Source: Prevotella sp. (GTDB taxonomy: Bacteria > Bacteroidota > Bacteroidia > Bacteroidales > Bacteroidaceae). From it: a stretch of DNA of 64,000 nucleotides. The stretch is from the NCBI GenBank assembly GCA_024680755.1, contig JAILBT010000111.1, forward strand, positions 1-64,000, given 5' to 3'. Positions 51,704 to 59,694 of this stretch are shown here, piece by piece. The stretch's first letter is position 1; the number at the start of each line of letters is the position of its first letter. The position numbers and the translations under genes were made by a program. Below the pieces are notes generated by a model. The model was not told the DNA's origin. It saw only the letters and a list, made by a program, of their open reading frames with translations, and did no database searches.

Positions 51704-52033
51704 TTACTGCTCGTAGGTAGCAATGTTGTTGCGACTCTCCTCAACGACACACTTGTAGCAGCATGGCACCTGCTCCACACACCATCGGGCGATGTTCTCT
51801 GCCGTGGGATTGAAGGGCAGCACCTGGTTCAGGTCCTGATGGTCGAGCGGCTCCTTTATCAGCCGTTTCACCTCGGAAAAATCAATCACCATACCGTCGG
51901 CATTGAGCTGCTCGGCACGGCAGAATATCGTTATGCGCCAGTTGTGGCCATGTGGCCGGCTACATTTGCTGTCGTACGACAGCCGCAGGTGGTGGCTGGC
52001 TGACACCTCTATAGTCTTCTCTATGTAGTACAC
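51704..52033 (-). CDS. queD: 6-carboxytetrahydropterin synthase QueD
   Basis: This enzyme converts dihydroneopterin triphosphate to 6-carboxytetrahydropterin, the substrate of QueE next door. The 109-residue protein has Zn ligands in S-A-S-H-H-L and R-P-H-G-H-N-W, the catalytic Cys in K-C-S-R-P, and the usual end V-V-E-E-S-R-N-N. The leader is only about 30 nt and I see no preQ1 riboswitch in it. Confidence 0.95.
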   Translation of the reverse strand: MYYIEKTIEVSASHHLRLSYDSKCSRPHGHNWRITIFCRAEQLNADGMVIDFSEVKRLIKEPLDHQDLNQVLPFNPTAENIARWCVEQVPCCYKCVVEESRNNIATYEQ

Positions 52034-52066
52034 GTTATGTATGATTGTGCAAAGGTTTCAAGGGCG

Positions 52067-52074
52067 CAAAGGTA
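52067..52074 (-). promoter_or_regulatory. -7 promoter box of queD-queE
   Basis: The reverse strand reads TACCTTTG, an exact match, 33 bp upstream of the queD ATG. Confidence 0.6.
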
Positions 52075-52157
52075 CACATTATTTCGGATATAATGGCAAT
52101 TTTGAGCGAAAAGTTTCCGAAAGTCCACTTTCTTTTTGTCTGTAGCAGTTTTTTTCG

Positions 52158-52165
52158 TACTTTTG
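52158..52165 (+). promoter_or_regulatory. -7 promoter box of the alcohol dehydrogenase gene
   Basis: TACTTTTG followed by CAGCCGGCA and the double-hairpin element lies 153 bp upstream of the ATG. Confidence 0.55.
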
Positions 52166-52174
52166 CAGCCGGCA

Positions 52175-52278
52175 AGCAGGAGGCGACGTGTCTCACGTCG
52201 CTATCCAGCTGACTGTTGCGACGTGTCTAACATAATATTATAGCTGGTTGTTGCGACGTGAGACACGTCGCCTTCTAC
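52175..52278 (+). repeat. Promoter-linked double-hairpin element, copy 3 (expanded)
   Basis: The outer arms AGCAGGAGGCGACGTG and CACGTCGCCTTCTAC enclose two perfect 8-bp stems (GCGACGTG-TCT-CACGTCGC and GCGACGTG-AGA-CACGTCGC). Inner duplicated segments (AGCTGACTGTTGCGACGTG and AGCTGGTTGTTGCGACGTG) lengthen it to 104 bp. It begins 9 nt after the -7 box. Confidence 0.9.
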
Positions 52279-52318
52279 AGCACAGCGGTGTGACAACAAA
52301 AAAACTCATATATCGTTT

Positions 52319-53506
52319 ATGCTTAAAGACTTTAACTTTTACGCTCCGACGCGTGTGGTGTTCGGCCGCGATAGCGAGGAGCAGCTTCCGTCGCTGCTGC
52401 GTCAGGCCGGTGCCACGAAGGTGCTGTTACACTATGGCGGCGGCTCGGCGCGTCGTTCCGGCCTGTTGGACAAGGTGGAGCAGATGCTTCAGCGCGAGGC
52501 TATCAGCTACGTCGAGCTTGGTGGCGTGGTGCCCAATCCTCTGCTGTCAAAGGTGGTAGAGGGTATCGCCCTTTGCCGTCGTGAGAATGTCGATTTCATT
52601 CTGGCCGTTGGCGGCGGCAGCGTCATCGACTCAGCCAAGGCCATAGGCTATGGTGTGGGCTACGACGGCGACGTGTGGGACTTCTGGTGCGGGCGTGCCG
52701 TGCCAGCGTCGTGCCTGCCGATAGGTGTGATGCTGACCATACCGGCAGCCGGCAGCGAGATGTCGAGCAGCTGCGTCATCACGCGCGACGAGGGGCTGCT
52801 GAAGCGCGGCGTCAACAGCGACCTGTGTCGCTGTCGCTTCTGCATCATGAATCCCGAGCGCACCTATACCCTCCCACCCTATCAGACGGCAGCCGGAGCC
52901 ACCGACATCATGATGCACACGATGGAGCGCTACTTCTCGCGCTATGAAGACATGGCCCTGACCGACGCCCTGAGCGAGGCCCTGCTGCGCACGGTCAAGG
53001 AGGCGGTGTTCCATGTGCTGGCGCGGCCCGACGACTACCGCTGGCGCTCGCAACTGATGTGGGCCGGGTCGCTGGCCCACAACGATCTGACGGAGTGTGG
53101 CACGGAGAAGGACTTCGGCACCCACCGCCTGGAACACGAGCTGAGCGCCCTGTTCGGCGTGACCCACGGCGCTGGCCTGGCTGCCCTGTGGGGGTCGTGG
53201 GCCCGGTATGTGGCCGACCGCCACGTGTCGCGCTTCGTGCAGTATGCCGTCAACGTCATGCAGGTGCCAGCCGACTTTGCCCATCCGCGCGAGACGGCGC
53301 TGGCCGGCATCGAAGCCACCGAACGCTTCTACCGCGCCATAGGCATGCCCACCAGCATACCTGAGCTGATAGGCAGGCCGGCCACCGATGCCGAGATACG
53401 GCAGATGGCCGACAAGTGCAGTCGCGGCGGCACCATCACCGTGGGGGCAATGGAGGTGCTTCAGCAGCCCGACATGGAGGCCATCTATCGCATGGCAAAC
53501 GTATAG
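52319..53506 (+). CDS. Iron-containing alcohol dehydrogenase (butanol dehydrogenase type)
   Basis: This 395-residue NAD(P)H-dependent group III alcohol dehydrogenase has the cofactor motif A-V-G-G-G-S-V-I-D-S-A-K (about 97-108), I-P-A-A-G-S-E-M-S, and metal ligands in a D-x3-H type site (G-A-T-D-I-M-M-H-T-M-E-R) and F-G-V-T-H-G-A-G-L-A. The closest named type is YqhD/BdhA, which reduces aldehydes. The gene stands alone, with the double-hairpin element in its leader and a large hairpin after the stop. Confidence 0.9.
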   Translation: MLKDFNFYAPTRVVFGRDSEEQLPSLLRQAGATKVLLHYGGGSARRSGLLDKVEQMLQREAISYVELGGVVPNPLLSKVVEGIALCRRENVDFILAVGGGSVIDSAKAIGYGVGYDGDVWDFWCGRAVPASCLPIGVMLTIPAAGSEMSSSCVITRDEGLLKRGVNSDLCRCRFCIMNPERTYTLPPYQTAAGATDIMMHTMERYFSRYEDMALTDALSEALLRTVKEAVFHVLARPDDYRWRSQLMWAGSLAHNDLTECGTEKDFGTHRLEHELSALFGVTHGAGLAALWGSWARYVADRHVSRFVQYAVNVMQVPADFAHPRETALAGIEATERFYRAIGMPTSIPELIGRPATDAEIRQMADKCSRGGTITVGAMEVLQQPDMEAIYRMANV

Positions 53507-53514
53507 ACCCGACA

Positions 53515-53564
53515 CGGCGACGCCGCCAACCGCGCCTCATGGCATGCGGTTGGCGGCGTCGCCG
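53515..53564 (+). terminator. Very stable hairpin after the alcohol dehydrogenase gene
   Basis: CGGCGACGCCGCCAACCGC (53515-53533) is perfectly complementary to 53546-53564, a 19-bp GC-rich stem with a 12-base loop, starting 8 bp after the stop. No strong T-run follows, so it may stabilise the mRNA 3' end as much as terminate. Confidence 0.6.
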
Positions 53565-53616
53565 CGTGTGGTTGTTTCGGTCGGGCAATGCTGCCGACGC
53601 GTGTCGTCCGCTCCGG

Positions 53617-54249
53617 CTATCGCGCGGTGCTGATGGCGCGCAACAGACGCTTCAGGCTTTCCACGCTGGTCCAGCTGAAGTCGGGCAGAGCCATCTGCAC
53701 GTCCAGCTGTCGGCGCTGCGCCTTTGTCAGCGAGCGTTTCAGCGTGCGCTCGTGCACGTTGACAAGCCGGTCGCCCAGACGGAAATAGTAGTGGTGGACA
53801 ATGGGCAGCGTCCGCTCGTCGCCCGGCAACAATTCCACCGACGTCACGCCCACGTTCTCGTCGAGCGTCAGGTTGGTTATGACGTTGGCGTTTCTCACCT
53901 GCTGCTTGTAGGCTTCCATGTCTATCAGGCAGACGTCGAGCAGCTGGTTGTCGGCCACGGTGGTGAGCAGCTCGGCCATCTTGCCATCGACGTTCAGGAA
54001 GTGTCGCTGTCCGAAATCCACTGCGGCCACGGTCGCCATGTTTGCCTGCTTGGTCTTGGTGCCGCTCATATAGAGCAGCGTGGCGTTCTTCAGGAAAATG
54101 TTTGCCAGGGGGACCTTCAGCAGTTTACCCGTGGTGAGCGATATTGTGGCCGACTGAAAGTCTTTCATCAGCGTCAGGTCGGTTGTTTCGTCCTGTGCGC
54201 TGACAGCAACAGCGGCCAGCAGCAACAGCGACAGCAGTAACTTTCTCAT
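53617..54249 (-). CDS. Small exported protein of unknown function
   Basis: The 210-residue protein has a signal peptide (MRKLLLSLLLLAAVAVSAQ). The rest is mixed alpha/beta without a family I recognise. It contains L-T-T-G-K-L-L-K-V-P-L-A-N-I-F-L and a basic C-terminal third (R-T-L-K-R-S-L-T-K-A-Q-R-R-Q). It is a monocistronic gene with a -7 box at 54319-54326. Confidence 0.7.
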   Translation of the reverse strand: MRKLLLSLLLLAAVAVSAQDETTDLTLMKDFQSATISLTTGKLLKVPLANIFLKNATLLYMSGTKTKQANMATVAAVDFGQRHFLNVDGKMAELLTTVADNQLLDVCLIDMEAYKQQVRNANVITNLTLDENVGVTSVELLPGDERTLPIVHHYYFRLGDRLVNVHERTLKRSLTKAQRRQLDVQMALPDFSWTSVESLKRLLRAISTAR

Positions 54250-54673
54250 GGTTAAAAGACTACGTTTGATGTAGTTCTAAATTCCTTAAACATCGCAGCG
54301 GTTCATCCAAATGCGACGCAAAGGTACAAATAATTTCTGAAAGTACCTCAGAAAAACGAGGAAATTTTGCAAAAAGGATAAAAAAAGTTGCTATGGCAAG
54401 TAAAAAACTGATTTCTGAGCTGGAAAACTGGCTTTTTCTGCCCACGATTGGAGTACTTTTTCTATCTTCCTTCTATACATATAATCACATTTTCGTGCCG
54501 ACTTTTTGATACGATGAACACATTATCCCGCCGACTTTCGGTGCAAAGATACACATTTTCTTACATTCAAGGGAAATGTTACAGCTTTTTTTCGTTATGG
54601 ATACTTTTTTGTATGCTTGAAGCCCAAACATGAGGGGGAAATGATTATCAGTTACTTACGCCTTTTGAAAGGG
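54250..54673. other. Intergenic region with two promoter boxes
   Basis: No credible gene is present. It contains the two boxes noted for the small exported protein and A/T-rich DNA up to the tRNA terminator. The 9-mer GCCGACTTT occurs twice (54498 and 54531), a possible direct-repeat site beside the distal box. Confidence 0.6.
54319..54326 (-). promoter_or_regulatory. -7 promoter box of the small exported protein
   Basis: The reverse strand reads TACCTTTG. A second consensus box, TATCTTTG, lies further upstream at 54544-54551. Confidence 0.55.
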
Positions 54674-54715
54674 TAAAAAAACAAGAGCGTCAGACTTTGT
54701 AAGTCAAACGCTCTC
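54674..54715 (-). terminator. Terminator of the tRNA-Asp pair
   Basis: On the reverse strand GAGAGCGTTTGACTT and AAGTCTGACGCTCTT form a stem with two mismatches, followed by GTTTTTTTACC. It lies 22 bp after the second tRNA. Confidence 0.8.
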
Positions 54716-54736
54716 GATACATGGGGATATTTTTTG

Positions 54737-54810
54737 CGGTGCGTACGGGACTCGGACCCGTGACCTCCAGCGTGACAGGCTGGCATTCTAACCAACTGAA
54801 CTAACGCACC
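54737..54810 (-). tRNA. tRNA-Asp (GTC), second of the pair
   Basis: The reverse strand gives acceptor arms GGTGCGT/ACGCACC, D-arm GTTCAGTTGGTTAGAAT, anticodon arm CCAGC-CTGTCAC-GCTGG with anticodon GTC, T-arm ACGGG-TCCGAGT-CCCGT, and discriminator G. CCA is not encoded. Confidence 0.95.
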
Positions 54811-54857
54811 AATAGAGGCAAATAAAAATTTCTCACGTTCACTCGGCAACATGGCGG

Positions 54858-54931
54858 CGGTGCGTACGGGACTCGGACCCGTGACCTCCAGCGTGACAGG
54901 CTGGCATTCTAACCAACTGAACTAACGCACC
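54858..54931 (-). tRNA. tRNA-Asp (GTC), first of the pair
   Basis: The sequence is identical to the copy at 54737-54810, 47 bp upstream of it in the same transcript. The promoter box is at 54957-54964. Confidence 0.95.
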
Positions 54932-54956
54932 AATGCCTTTGCTTTGTTTGCGGGTG

Positions 54957-54964
54957 CAAAGGTA
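54957..54964 (-). promoter_or_regulatory. -7 promoter box of the tRNA-Asp operon
   Basis: The reverse strand reads TACCTTTG followed by CACCCGC, 26 bp upstream of the first tRNA. Confidence 0.6.
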
Positions 54965-55068
54965 GGTATATTTTTTGAACCTCGCAAACTTTTTCGCTAT
55001 TTTTTTATTATATTTTTTCCATTGCGCTTCTGTCCGTCTGCGGGCTTAGGGTCGCGACAGCTCTGATG

Positions 55069-55572
55069 TCATTCGAGCGTGATGACATACATCAGCGCGT
55101 CGCGGTATGTGTGTCCGTCGTAGAGCCACTGCGGCAGCCGGGCCTGCGGCTTCAGTCCGAGGCTGGCGAACATGGCTGCGCAGCGGGTGTTCGAGCTATC
55201 CACAATGCTGTACATCTGGTGCAGATACAGCGTCTGGCTGGCATAGCTGCGCAGCCTGTCTATCGTGGCGGTGGCATAGCCGCGATGTCGGTGGTCGGGC
55301 AGAATGAGCAGGCCCAGCTCGGCCCTGCGGTGTGCCGGCGAGAAATTGACCAGGTCGGCCATGCCCACCACCTGCCCCTGGGCGTTCTCCACCATCAGTC
55401 GCACCTGGCCGTCGCGGTAAATGTCGGCCGTGCTGTTCAGTATGAACTCACGCAACACATGCCGCGAGTAGGGCACGTTTGTGATGCCGTCTCGCCACAG
55501 CTCAGGCTGGTTCTCTATCTGGTAGAGCAGCTCCAGGTCTTCAGGTTCAAGGGCGCGCAGCTTTATTTCCAT
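55069..55572 (-). CDS. GNAT-family N-acetyltransferase
   Basis: The 167-residue protein starts MEIKLRALEPEDLELLYQIE and has the acetyl-CoA binding block L-G-L-L-I-L-P-D-H-R-H-R-G-Y-A (R-x-x-G-x-A type). It ends in S-N-T-R-C-A-A-M-F-A-S-L-G-L, as in RimJ/SpeG-like members. The substrate is unknown. It lies 26 bp after the glycosyltransferase gene. Confidence 0.88.
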   Translation of the reverse strand: MEIKLRALEPEDLELLYQIENQPELWRDGITNVPYSRHVLREFILNSTADIYRDGQVRLMVENAQGQVVGMADLVNFSPAHRRAELGLLILPDHRHRGYATATIDRLRSYASQTLYLHQMYSIVDSSNTRCAAMFASLGLKPQARLPQWLYDGHTYRDALMYVITLE

Positions 55573-55598
55573 TTGCTGACGATGTCTGTGTGTGTTGA

Positions 55599-56753
55599 CT
55601 ATTCTATTATCTCCTTCGGCGTGATGATTTTCATGCTGCCGGGCTCGTAGGTGCATATAGACAGGTCGTGTTGTGACCTGCGGGCAAAGGTGCTGATGAT
55701 GGTGTCGTAGCTGAAGGCGCTTGTGTCGCAGACCACGCATACGCCGGTCTCGATGTTGTCTAAACTCAGGGTGTCGCTCTGGCGGAACAGCGCTTTCAGG
55801 CCCTTGCGTGCTGCCATGCTCTGTGTCTCGGCCATCATGTCTCTGCCGCCGATGAAGAGGTATGTTGGCTGCAGGTCGCGCGTGTCGATGAAGCCCATGC
55901 TTCGGCGCATGTTGCTGTAGAGCAGCTGGCACAGGGCCATGGCGGCCCTGCCATAGATGGCTGCACGCACGGGCAGGGTGATGAGCGGCGACAGATGGCC
56001 GTAGTGCTTGCCGAAGAAGATGTGCATGGCCTGGTAGAACACATGTACATAACGGAACGACGACTTCTGCGTGCTCTCGCCCTTATAGTGCAGTATGGGC
56101 AGCGGCAGATACCAGTTCTGCCACCCGCCCTTCAGCAGCCTGTAGCTCAGGTCGATGTCTTCGCCATACATGAAGAAGCTTTCGTCCAGCAGTCCCACCT
56201 GCTCTATTGCCTTGCGTCGCAGCAGGCAGAAGGCTCCGCTGATGACCTCTATCGGCGCGGGGCTGTCCCACGGCAGGTGGCTCATATAGTAGTGGCGGTC
56301 CATGCCCAGCATCTTCTTCAGCGACACGAGGGGTGTGGGTATGCTTCGGCGGCTCTCGCGCGCCAGGCTGCCGTCGCTGTTGTGCATCTTGACGCCGGCG
56401 GCACCGGCCTCGGGGTGGCCGTCCATGAAACGTATGGCTTCGCCGAGCGTCTGCTCGGCCACGATGGTGTCTGGATTGAGCAACAGCACATACTCGCCAC
56501 GCGTCAGCCGTATGGCCATGTTGTTGCCACGGGCAAAGCCCAGGTTGTGGTTGCTTTCTATAATGCGGATGGGTACATTGCTGTCCGCGATGGGCAAGGT
56601 CTGTCGCAGGTAGGAGACAGAGCCGTCGGTCGAGGCGTTATCCACGATGAACACCTCGGTGGCTATGCCGGCCGAGCCGCGCAGCACGCTGCGGACGCAT
56701 TGCTCTGTGAAGTGCTTCACGTTATAGTTGACTATCACCACTGACAGCTTCAT
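55599..56753 (-). CDS. Family 2 glycosyltransferase
   Basis: The 384-residue GT-A enzyme begins M-K-L-S-V-V-I-V-N-Y-N-V-K-H-F. It has V-D-N-A-S-T-D-G-S, a L-L-N-P-D-T motif in the place of D-x-D, and S-G-A-F-C-L-L-R-R-K-A. The rhamnosyltransferase-like layout suggests a role in cell-surface glycan assembly. An extra C-terminal part (about 270-384) includes a segment that reads like a nucleotide-binding alpha/beta fold. The start at 56753 is preferred; another Met codon lies two residues upstream. Confidence 0.88.
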   Translation of the reverse strand: MKLSVVIVNYNVKHFTEQCVRSVLRGSAGIATEVFIVDNASTDGSVSYLRQTLPIADSNVPIRIIESNHNLGFARGNNMAIRLTRGEYVLLLNPDTIVAEQTLGEAIRFMDGHPEAGAAGVKMHNSDGSLARESRRSIPTPLVSLKKMLGMDRHYYMSHLPWDSPAPIEVISGAFCLLRRKAIEQVGLLDESFFMYGEDIDLSYRLLKGGWQNWYLPLPILHYKGESTQKSSFRYVHVFYQAMHIFFGKHYGHLSPLITLPVRAAIYGRAAMALCQLLYSNMRRSMGFIDTRDLQPTYLFIGGRDMMAETQSMAARKGLKALFRQSDTLSLDNIETGVCVVCDTSAFSYDTIISTFARRSQHDLSICTYEPGSMKIITPKEIIE

Positions 56754-56834
56754 ACACATTCTCTCTTGTCTTCTCGCGCGCGTATATATATTAATGTGTA
56801 GCCACGCTACTATAGTAACGTGCCGGCCGCCTCA

Positions 56835-57197
56835 TTATTGTTTGTCGTCGTGATATTCCCTGCGCGGATAGGCAAAAGCCAGCACGATGAGCAGTATTAT
56901 GGCCATATAGCCGAACGAAGTGTTCATGAAGAGATAGTAGAGCAGGGTGTTCAGCGTCAGCAGGTCGTTCAGTATGGCAATGCGCAGCACTTGCCTTTTG
57001 GCATACTTCAGCGTGAGCGGTATGGCCGCCACGGTCAGCAGCTCGACCACAGTCAGCGTGAAAAACTCCGCCTGCTCTCCCATATCGATAAACAGTCCTG
57101 TGGGTATGGTGCCGGTCTCGAAAAGCAGCGCCAGCACGGCACACATTACGATGGGCATCCAGAAGGCTACGAGCAGCGCCTTATATTGTTTATTCAT
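56835..57197 (-). CDS. Small four-segment membrane protein
   Basis: The 120-residue protein has four hydrophobic segments (about 8-25, 45-62, 70-88 and 92-110) and a charged tail ending R-R-E-Y-H-D-D-K-Q. I do not recognise the family. It precedes the glycosyltransferase gene by 81 bp and follows the rpsA terminator. Confidence 0.65.
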   Translation of the reverse strand: MNKQYKALLVAFWMPIVMCAVLALLFETGTIPTGLFIDMGEQAEFFTLTVVELLTVAAIPLTLKYAKRQVLRIAILNDLLTLNTLLYYLFMNTSFGYMAIILLIVLAFAYPRREYHDDKQ

Positions 57198-57282
57198 CAG
57201 TGTTCGTTCTTGTGATTATCTGTGTTTTTCTCGTGCAGGACGCTTGATGGCAGACCCGTCAGGCGCTGCGCCGCCGTTGAAA

Positions 57283-57323
57283 AGACAGAGGCGCAAAGTG
57301 TACTGCCTTGCGCCTCTTGTCTG
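57283..57323 (-). terminator. Terminator of rpsA
   Basis: On the reverse strand AGACAAGAGGCGCAA and TTTGCGCCTCTGTCT form a long stem with one bulge, followed by TTTTC. The + side also has GTTTTTA. Confidence 0.75.
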
Positions 57324-57392
57324 TCGTTTTTATGTGCTGATGGGCCACAGGTCTGCTGTGTCAGGCCGTCGGCCCGTCGTGGCGGGTGTCGC

Positions 57393-59180
57393 TTACTTGC
57401 CGCCCTCCATCTTCTCCTTCAGCTGGGCCAGCACGTCGAAGTCGCCCAGTGTGGTGCCCGATGTCTGGTTCTCAATCTTCACGGCCTGTTCCTCCTTCTT
57501 TGCGGCGGGACGTGCGGCGCGTGCAGCCTTGCGCTTCTCCTCGCGCTGTGCGTCCTCGAAGGTGCGGCTGTGGGAGAGGATGATGCGCTTCGAGTCCTTG
57601 TTGAACTCGATGACCTTGAAGGGCAGCGTCTCGCCCTGCTGGGCGCTGGTGCCGTCCTGCTTGACGAGGTGCTTGGGTGTGGCGAAGCCATCGACATCTT
57701 TCTCCAGGCTGACCACGGCGCCCTTCTCAAGCAGCTCGGTGATGGTGCCCTCGTGGACAGAGCCCACGGTGTATTTCTCCTCGAACTGGTTCCAGGGGTT
57801 GTCCTCCAGCTGCTTGTGGCCGAGCGACAGTCGGCGGTTCTCCTTGTCGATGTCGAGCACCATCACGTCGATGGGCTGACCCACCTGTGTGAACTCTGAG
57901 GGGTGCTTCACCTTCTTGGTCCAGCTCAGGTCGCTGATGTGTATCAGGCCATCGACACCCTCCTCCAGCTCGACAAAGATGCCGAAGTTGGTGAAGTTGC
58001 GCACCTTGGCCGTGTGCTTCGAGCCGACGGGATATTTCACCTCTATGGCCTCCCACGGGTCTTCCTTGAGCTGCTTGATGCCGAGCGACATCTTGCGCTC
58101 GCTGCGGTCGAGGGTCAGGATGACGGCCTCCACCTCGTCGCCCACATGCAGGAACTCCTGTGCCGAGCGCAGGTGCTGGCTCCACGACATCTCGCTCACG
58201 TGTATCAGACCCTCCACGCCGGGCTGCACCTCTACGAAAGCGCCGTAGTCGGCCAGCACGACCACCTTGCCGTGGATGTGGTCGCCCACCTTGAGGTTCT
58301 CGTCCAGAGCATCCCAGGGGTGCGGGGTCAGCTGCTTCAGGCCGAGGGCGATGCGCTTCTTCTCTTCGTCGAAGTCGAGTATGACCACGTTGATCTTCTG
58401 TGCCAGCTCGACCACCTTATGCGGGTCGTCCACGCGGCCCCACGACAGGTCTGTGATGTGTATCAGACCGTCCACGCCGCCCAGATCGACAAACACGCCG
58501 TAGTTGGTGATGTTCTTCACCGTGCCCTCGAGCACCATGCCCTTCTCGAGCTTGGCCATGATCTCCTTCTTCTGTATCTCGAGCTCGGCCTCGATGAGGG
58601 CCTTGTGCGAGACGACGACGTTGCGGAACTCCTGGTTGATCTTCACCACCTTGAACTCCATCGTCTTGCCAACGAACTGGTCGTAGTCGCGTATGGGATG
58701 AACGTCAATCTGTGAGCCGGGCAGGAATGCCTCGATGCCGAAGACGTCGACAATCATGCCGCCCTTCGTGCGGCACTTGATGTAGCCCTGGACAATCTCT
58801 TCGTTGTCGAGTGCTGCGTTGACGCGGTCCCAAGCCTTGCTCAGGCGAGCCTTCTTGTGAGAGAGCAGCAGCTTGCCGCTCTTGTCCTCGACGCTCTCGA
58901 CATAGACTTCCACCACGTCGCCCTCTTTCAGGTCGGGGTTGTAACGGAACTCAGCGGAGGGAATGATGCCATCGCTCTTGTAGCCGATGTTCACCACCAC
59001 CTCTTTCTTGTCGACCGAGATGACCTTTCCGTCCACCACTTGGTGGTCGGCCACCTTGTTCAGGGTTTCATCGTAGGCCTTGTCAAGCTCTTCTTTGCTC
59101 ACATTGGCCACGGTGCCGTTTTCAAACTCGTCCCAGTTGAAATCCTGCAACGGCTGAACGTTCTTTGTTAATTCTGACAT
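57393..59180 (-). CDS. rpsA: 30S ribosomal protein S1
   Basis: S1 binds mRNA and helps initiation. The 595-residue protein carries six S1/OB repeats, seen by recurrent G-x-V-x-x-x-x-x-Y-G-x-F-V and H-I-S-D/E-L/M-S-W (for example V-D-G-L-I-H-I-T-D-L-S-W and L-I-H-V-S-E-M-S-W). A Lys/Ala-rich stretch near the end (R-E-E-K-R-K-A-A-R-A-A-R-P-A-A-K-K-E-E) is typical of the phylum. The leader has a hairpin 7 nt before the ATG that may allow autoregulation. Confidence 0.97.
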   Translation of the reverse strand: MSELTKNVQPLQDFNWDEFENGTVANVSKEELDKAYDETLNKVADHQVVDGKVISVDKKEVVVNIGYKSDGIIPSAEFRYNPDLKEGDVVEVYVESVEDKSGKLLLSHKKARLSKAWDRVNAALDNEEIVQGYIKCRTKGGMIVDVFGIEAFLPGSQIDVHPIRDYDQFVGKTMEFKVVKINQEFRNVVVSHKALIEAELEIQKKEIMAKLEKGMVLEGTVKNITNYGVFVDLGGVDGLIHITDLSWGRVDDPHKVVELAQKINVVILDFDEEKKRIALGLKQLTPHPWDALDENLKVGDHIHGKVVVLADYGAFVEVQPGVEGLIHVSEMSWSQHLRSAQEFLHVGDEVEAVILTLDRSERKMSLGIKQLKEDPWEAIEVKYPVGSKHTAKVRNFTNFGIFVELEEGVDGLIHISDLSWTKKVKHPSEFTQVGQPIDVMVLDIDKENRRLSLGHKQLEDNPWNQFEEKYTVGSVHEGTITELLEKGAVVSLEKDVDGFATPKHLVKQDGTSAQQGETLPFKVIEFNKDSKRIILSHSRTFEDAQREEKRKAARAARPAAKKEEQAVKIENQTSGTTLGDFDVLAQLKEKMEGGK

Positions 59181-59187
59181 TTCTTTG

Positions 59188-59203
59188 CCCCAATCTCTTG
59201 GGG
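59188..59203 (-). promoter_or_regulatory. Hairpin over the rpsA translation start region
   Basis: On the reverse strand CCCCAA-GAGA-TTGGGG forms a 6-bp stem with a GNRA-type tetraloop, ending 7 nt before the ATG. A weaker GTCTG/CAGAC pair lies just upstream. Confidence 0.45.
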
Positions 59204-59308
59204 TAGCGGTCTGAACAGACGTTTATCAGACCCGTTTTAATGGTTAATAATCATGGAAGCCAGCGCCTGTTCCGGCCTCCAGCGCCCCACGATGGGGCAA
59301 AGCGGCTG

Positions 59309-59316
59309 CAAAGGTA
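59309..59316 (-). promoter_or_regulatory. -7 promoter box of rpsA
   Basis: The reverse strand reads TACCTTTG followed by CAGCC, giving a leader of about 120 nt. Confidence 0.6.
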
Positions 59317-59510
59317 CTCATTTTCTTTGAGTTTCAGCCCTTTACGCCCAGACTTTCCTTTGCGTTTTAAATTTATTTAACTATGCGAGCACAACTTGGT
59401 AACGCCTTTTCCACACAAAATCTCGCAGGACTATCAGAATTATGTCACGTATGACCGACTGAATAAAATTCGTAATTCAGCGCCCGTCCACACATATAAG
59501 CCCGCCCGCT

Positions 59511-59544
59511 CGCATTAATAAGGGCGGCCGCCCTTATTAATGCG
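59511..59544. repeat. 34-bp perfect palindrome
   Basis: CGCATTAATAAGGGCGG is followed at once by its exact complement CCGCCCTTATTAATGCG, with no loop. It lies about 150 bp after the glycosyltransferase stop and 195 bp upstream of the rpsA promoter. Confidence 0.9.
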
Positions 59545-59694
59545 GGCGGCCGCCCGAATCGGGCATCCGGTACACTTTTTCCCTATTACCCAGTGCCTTA
59601 TCCCCTTTTCTCGCGTGTCTTTCCCCCTTTCTCCAGCGATTCGTTTCAGCAGACAGGAGTTTCTGAGTGAAAAAGCATGGCAGGGGCGCGGCCA

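Larger units (their letters stand above)
59181..59694. other. Gene-free region upstream of rpsA
   Basis: This region holds the rpsA leader and promoter and a 34-bp perfect palindrome (59511-59544). The remaining part, 59320-59500 and 59560-59694, shows nothing I can name. Confidence 0.65.

Noticed and set aside
52034-52066. preQ1 riboswitch in front of queD-queE
   Set aside because: The leader is about 30 nt and I see neither the hairpin nor the A-rich tail of a preQ1 aptamer.
54448-54633. 61-codon + strand frame upstream of the tRNAs
   Set aside because: It has low-complexity Phe/Leu/Ile composition in A/T-rich DNA, with no promoter on that strand.
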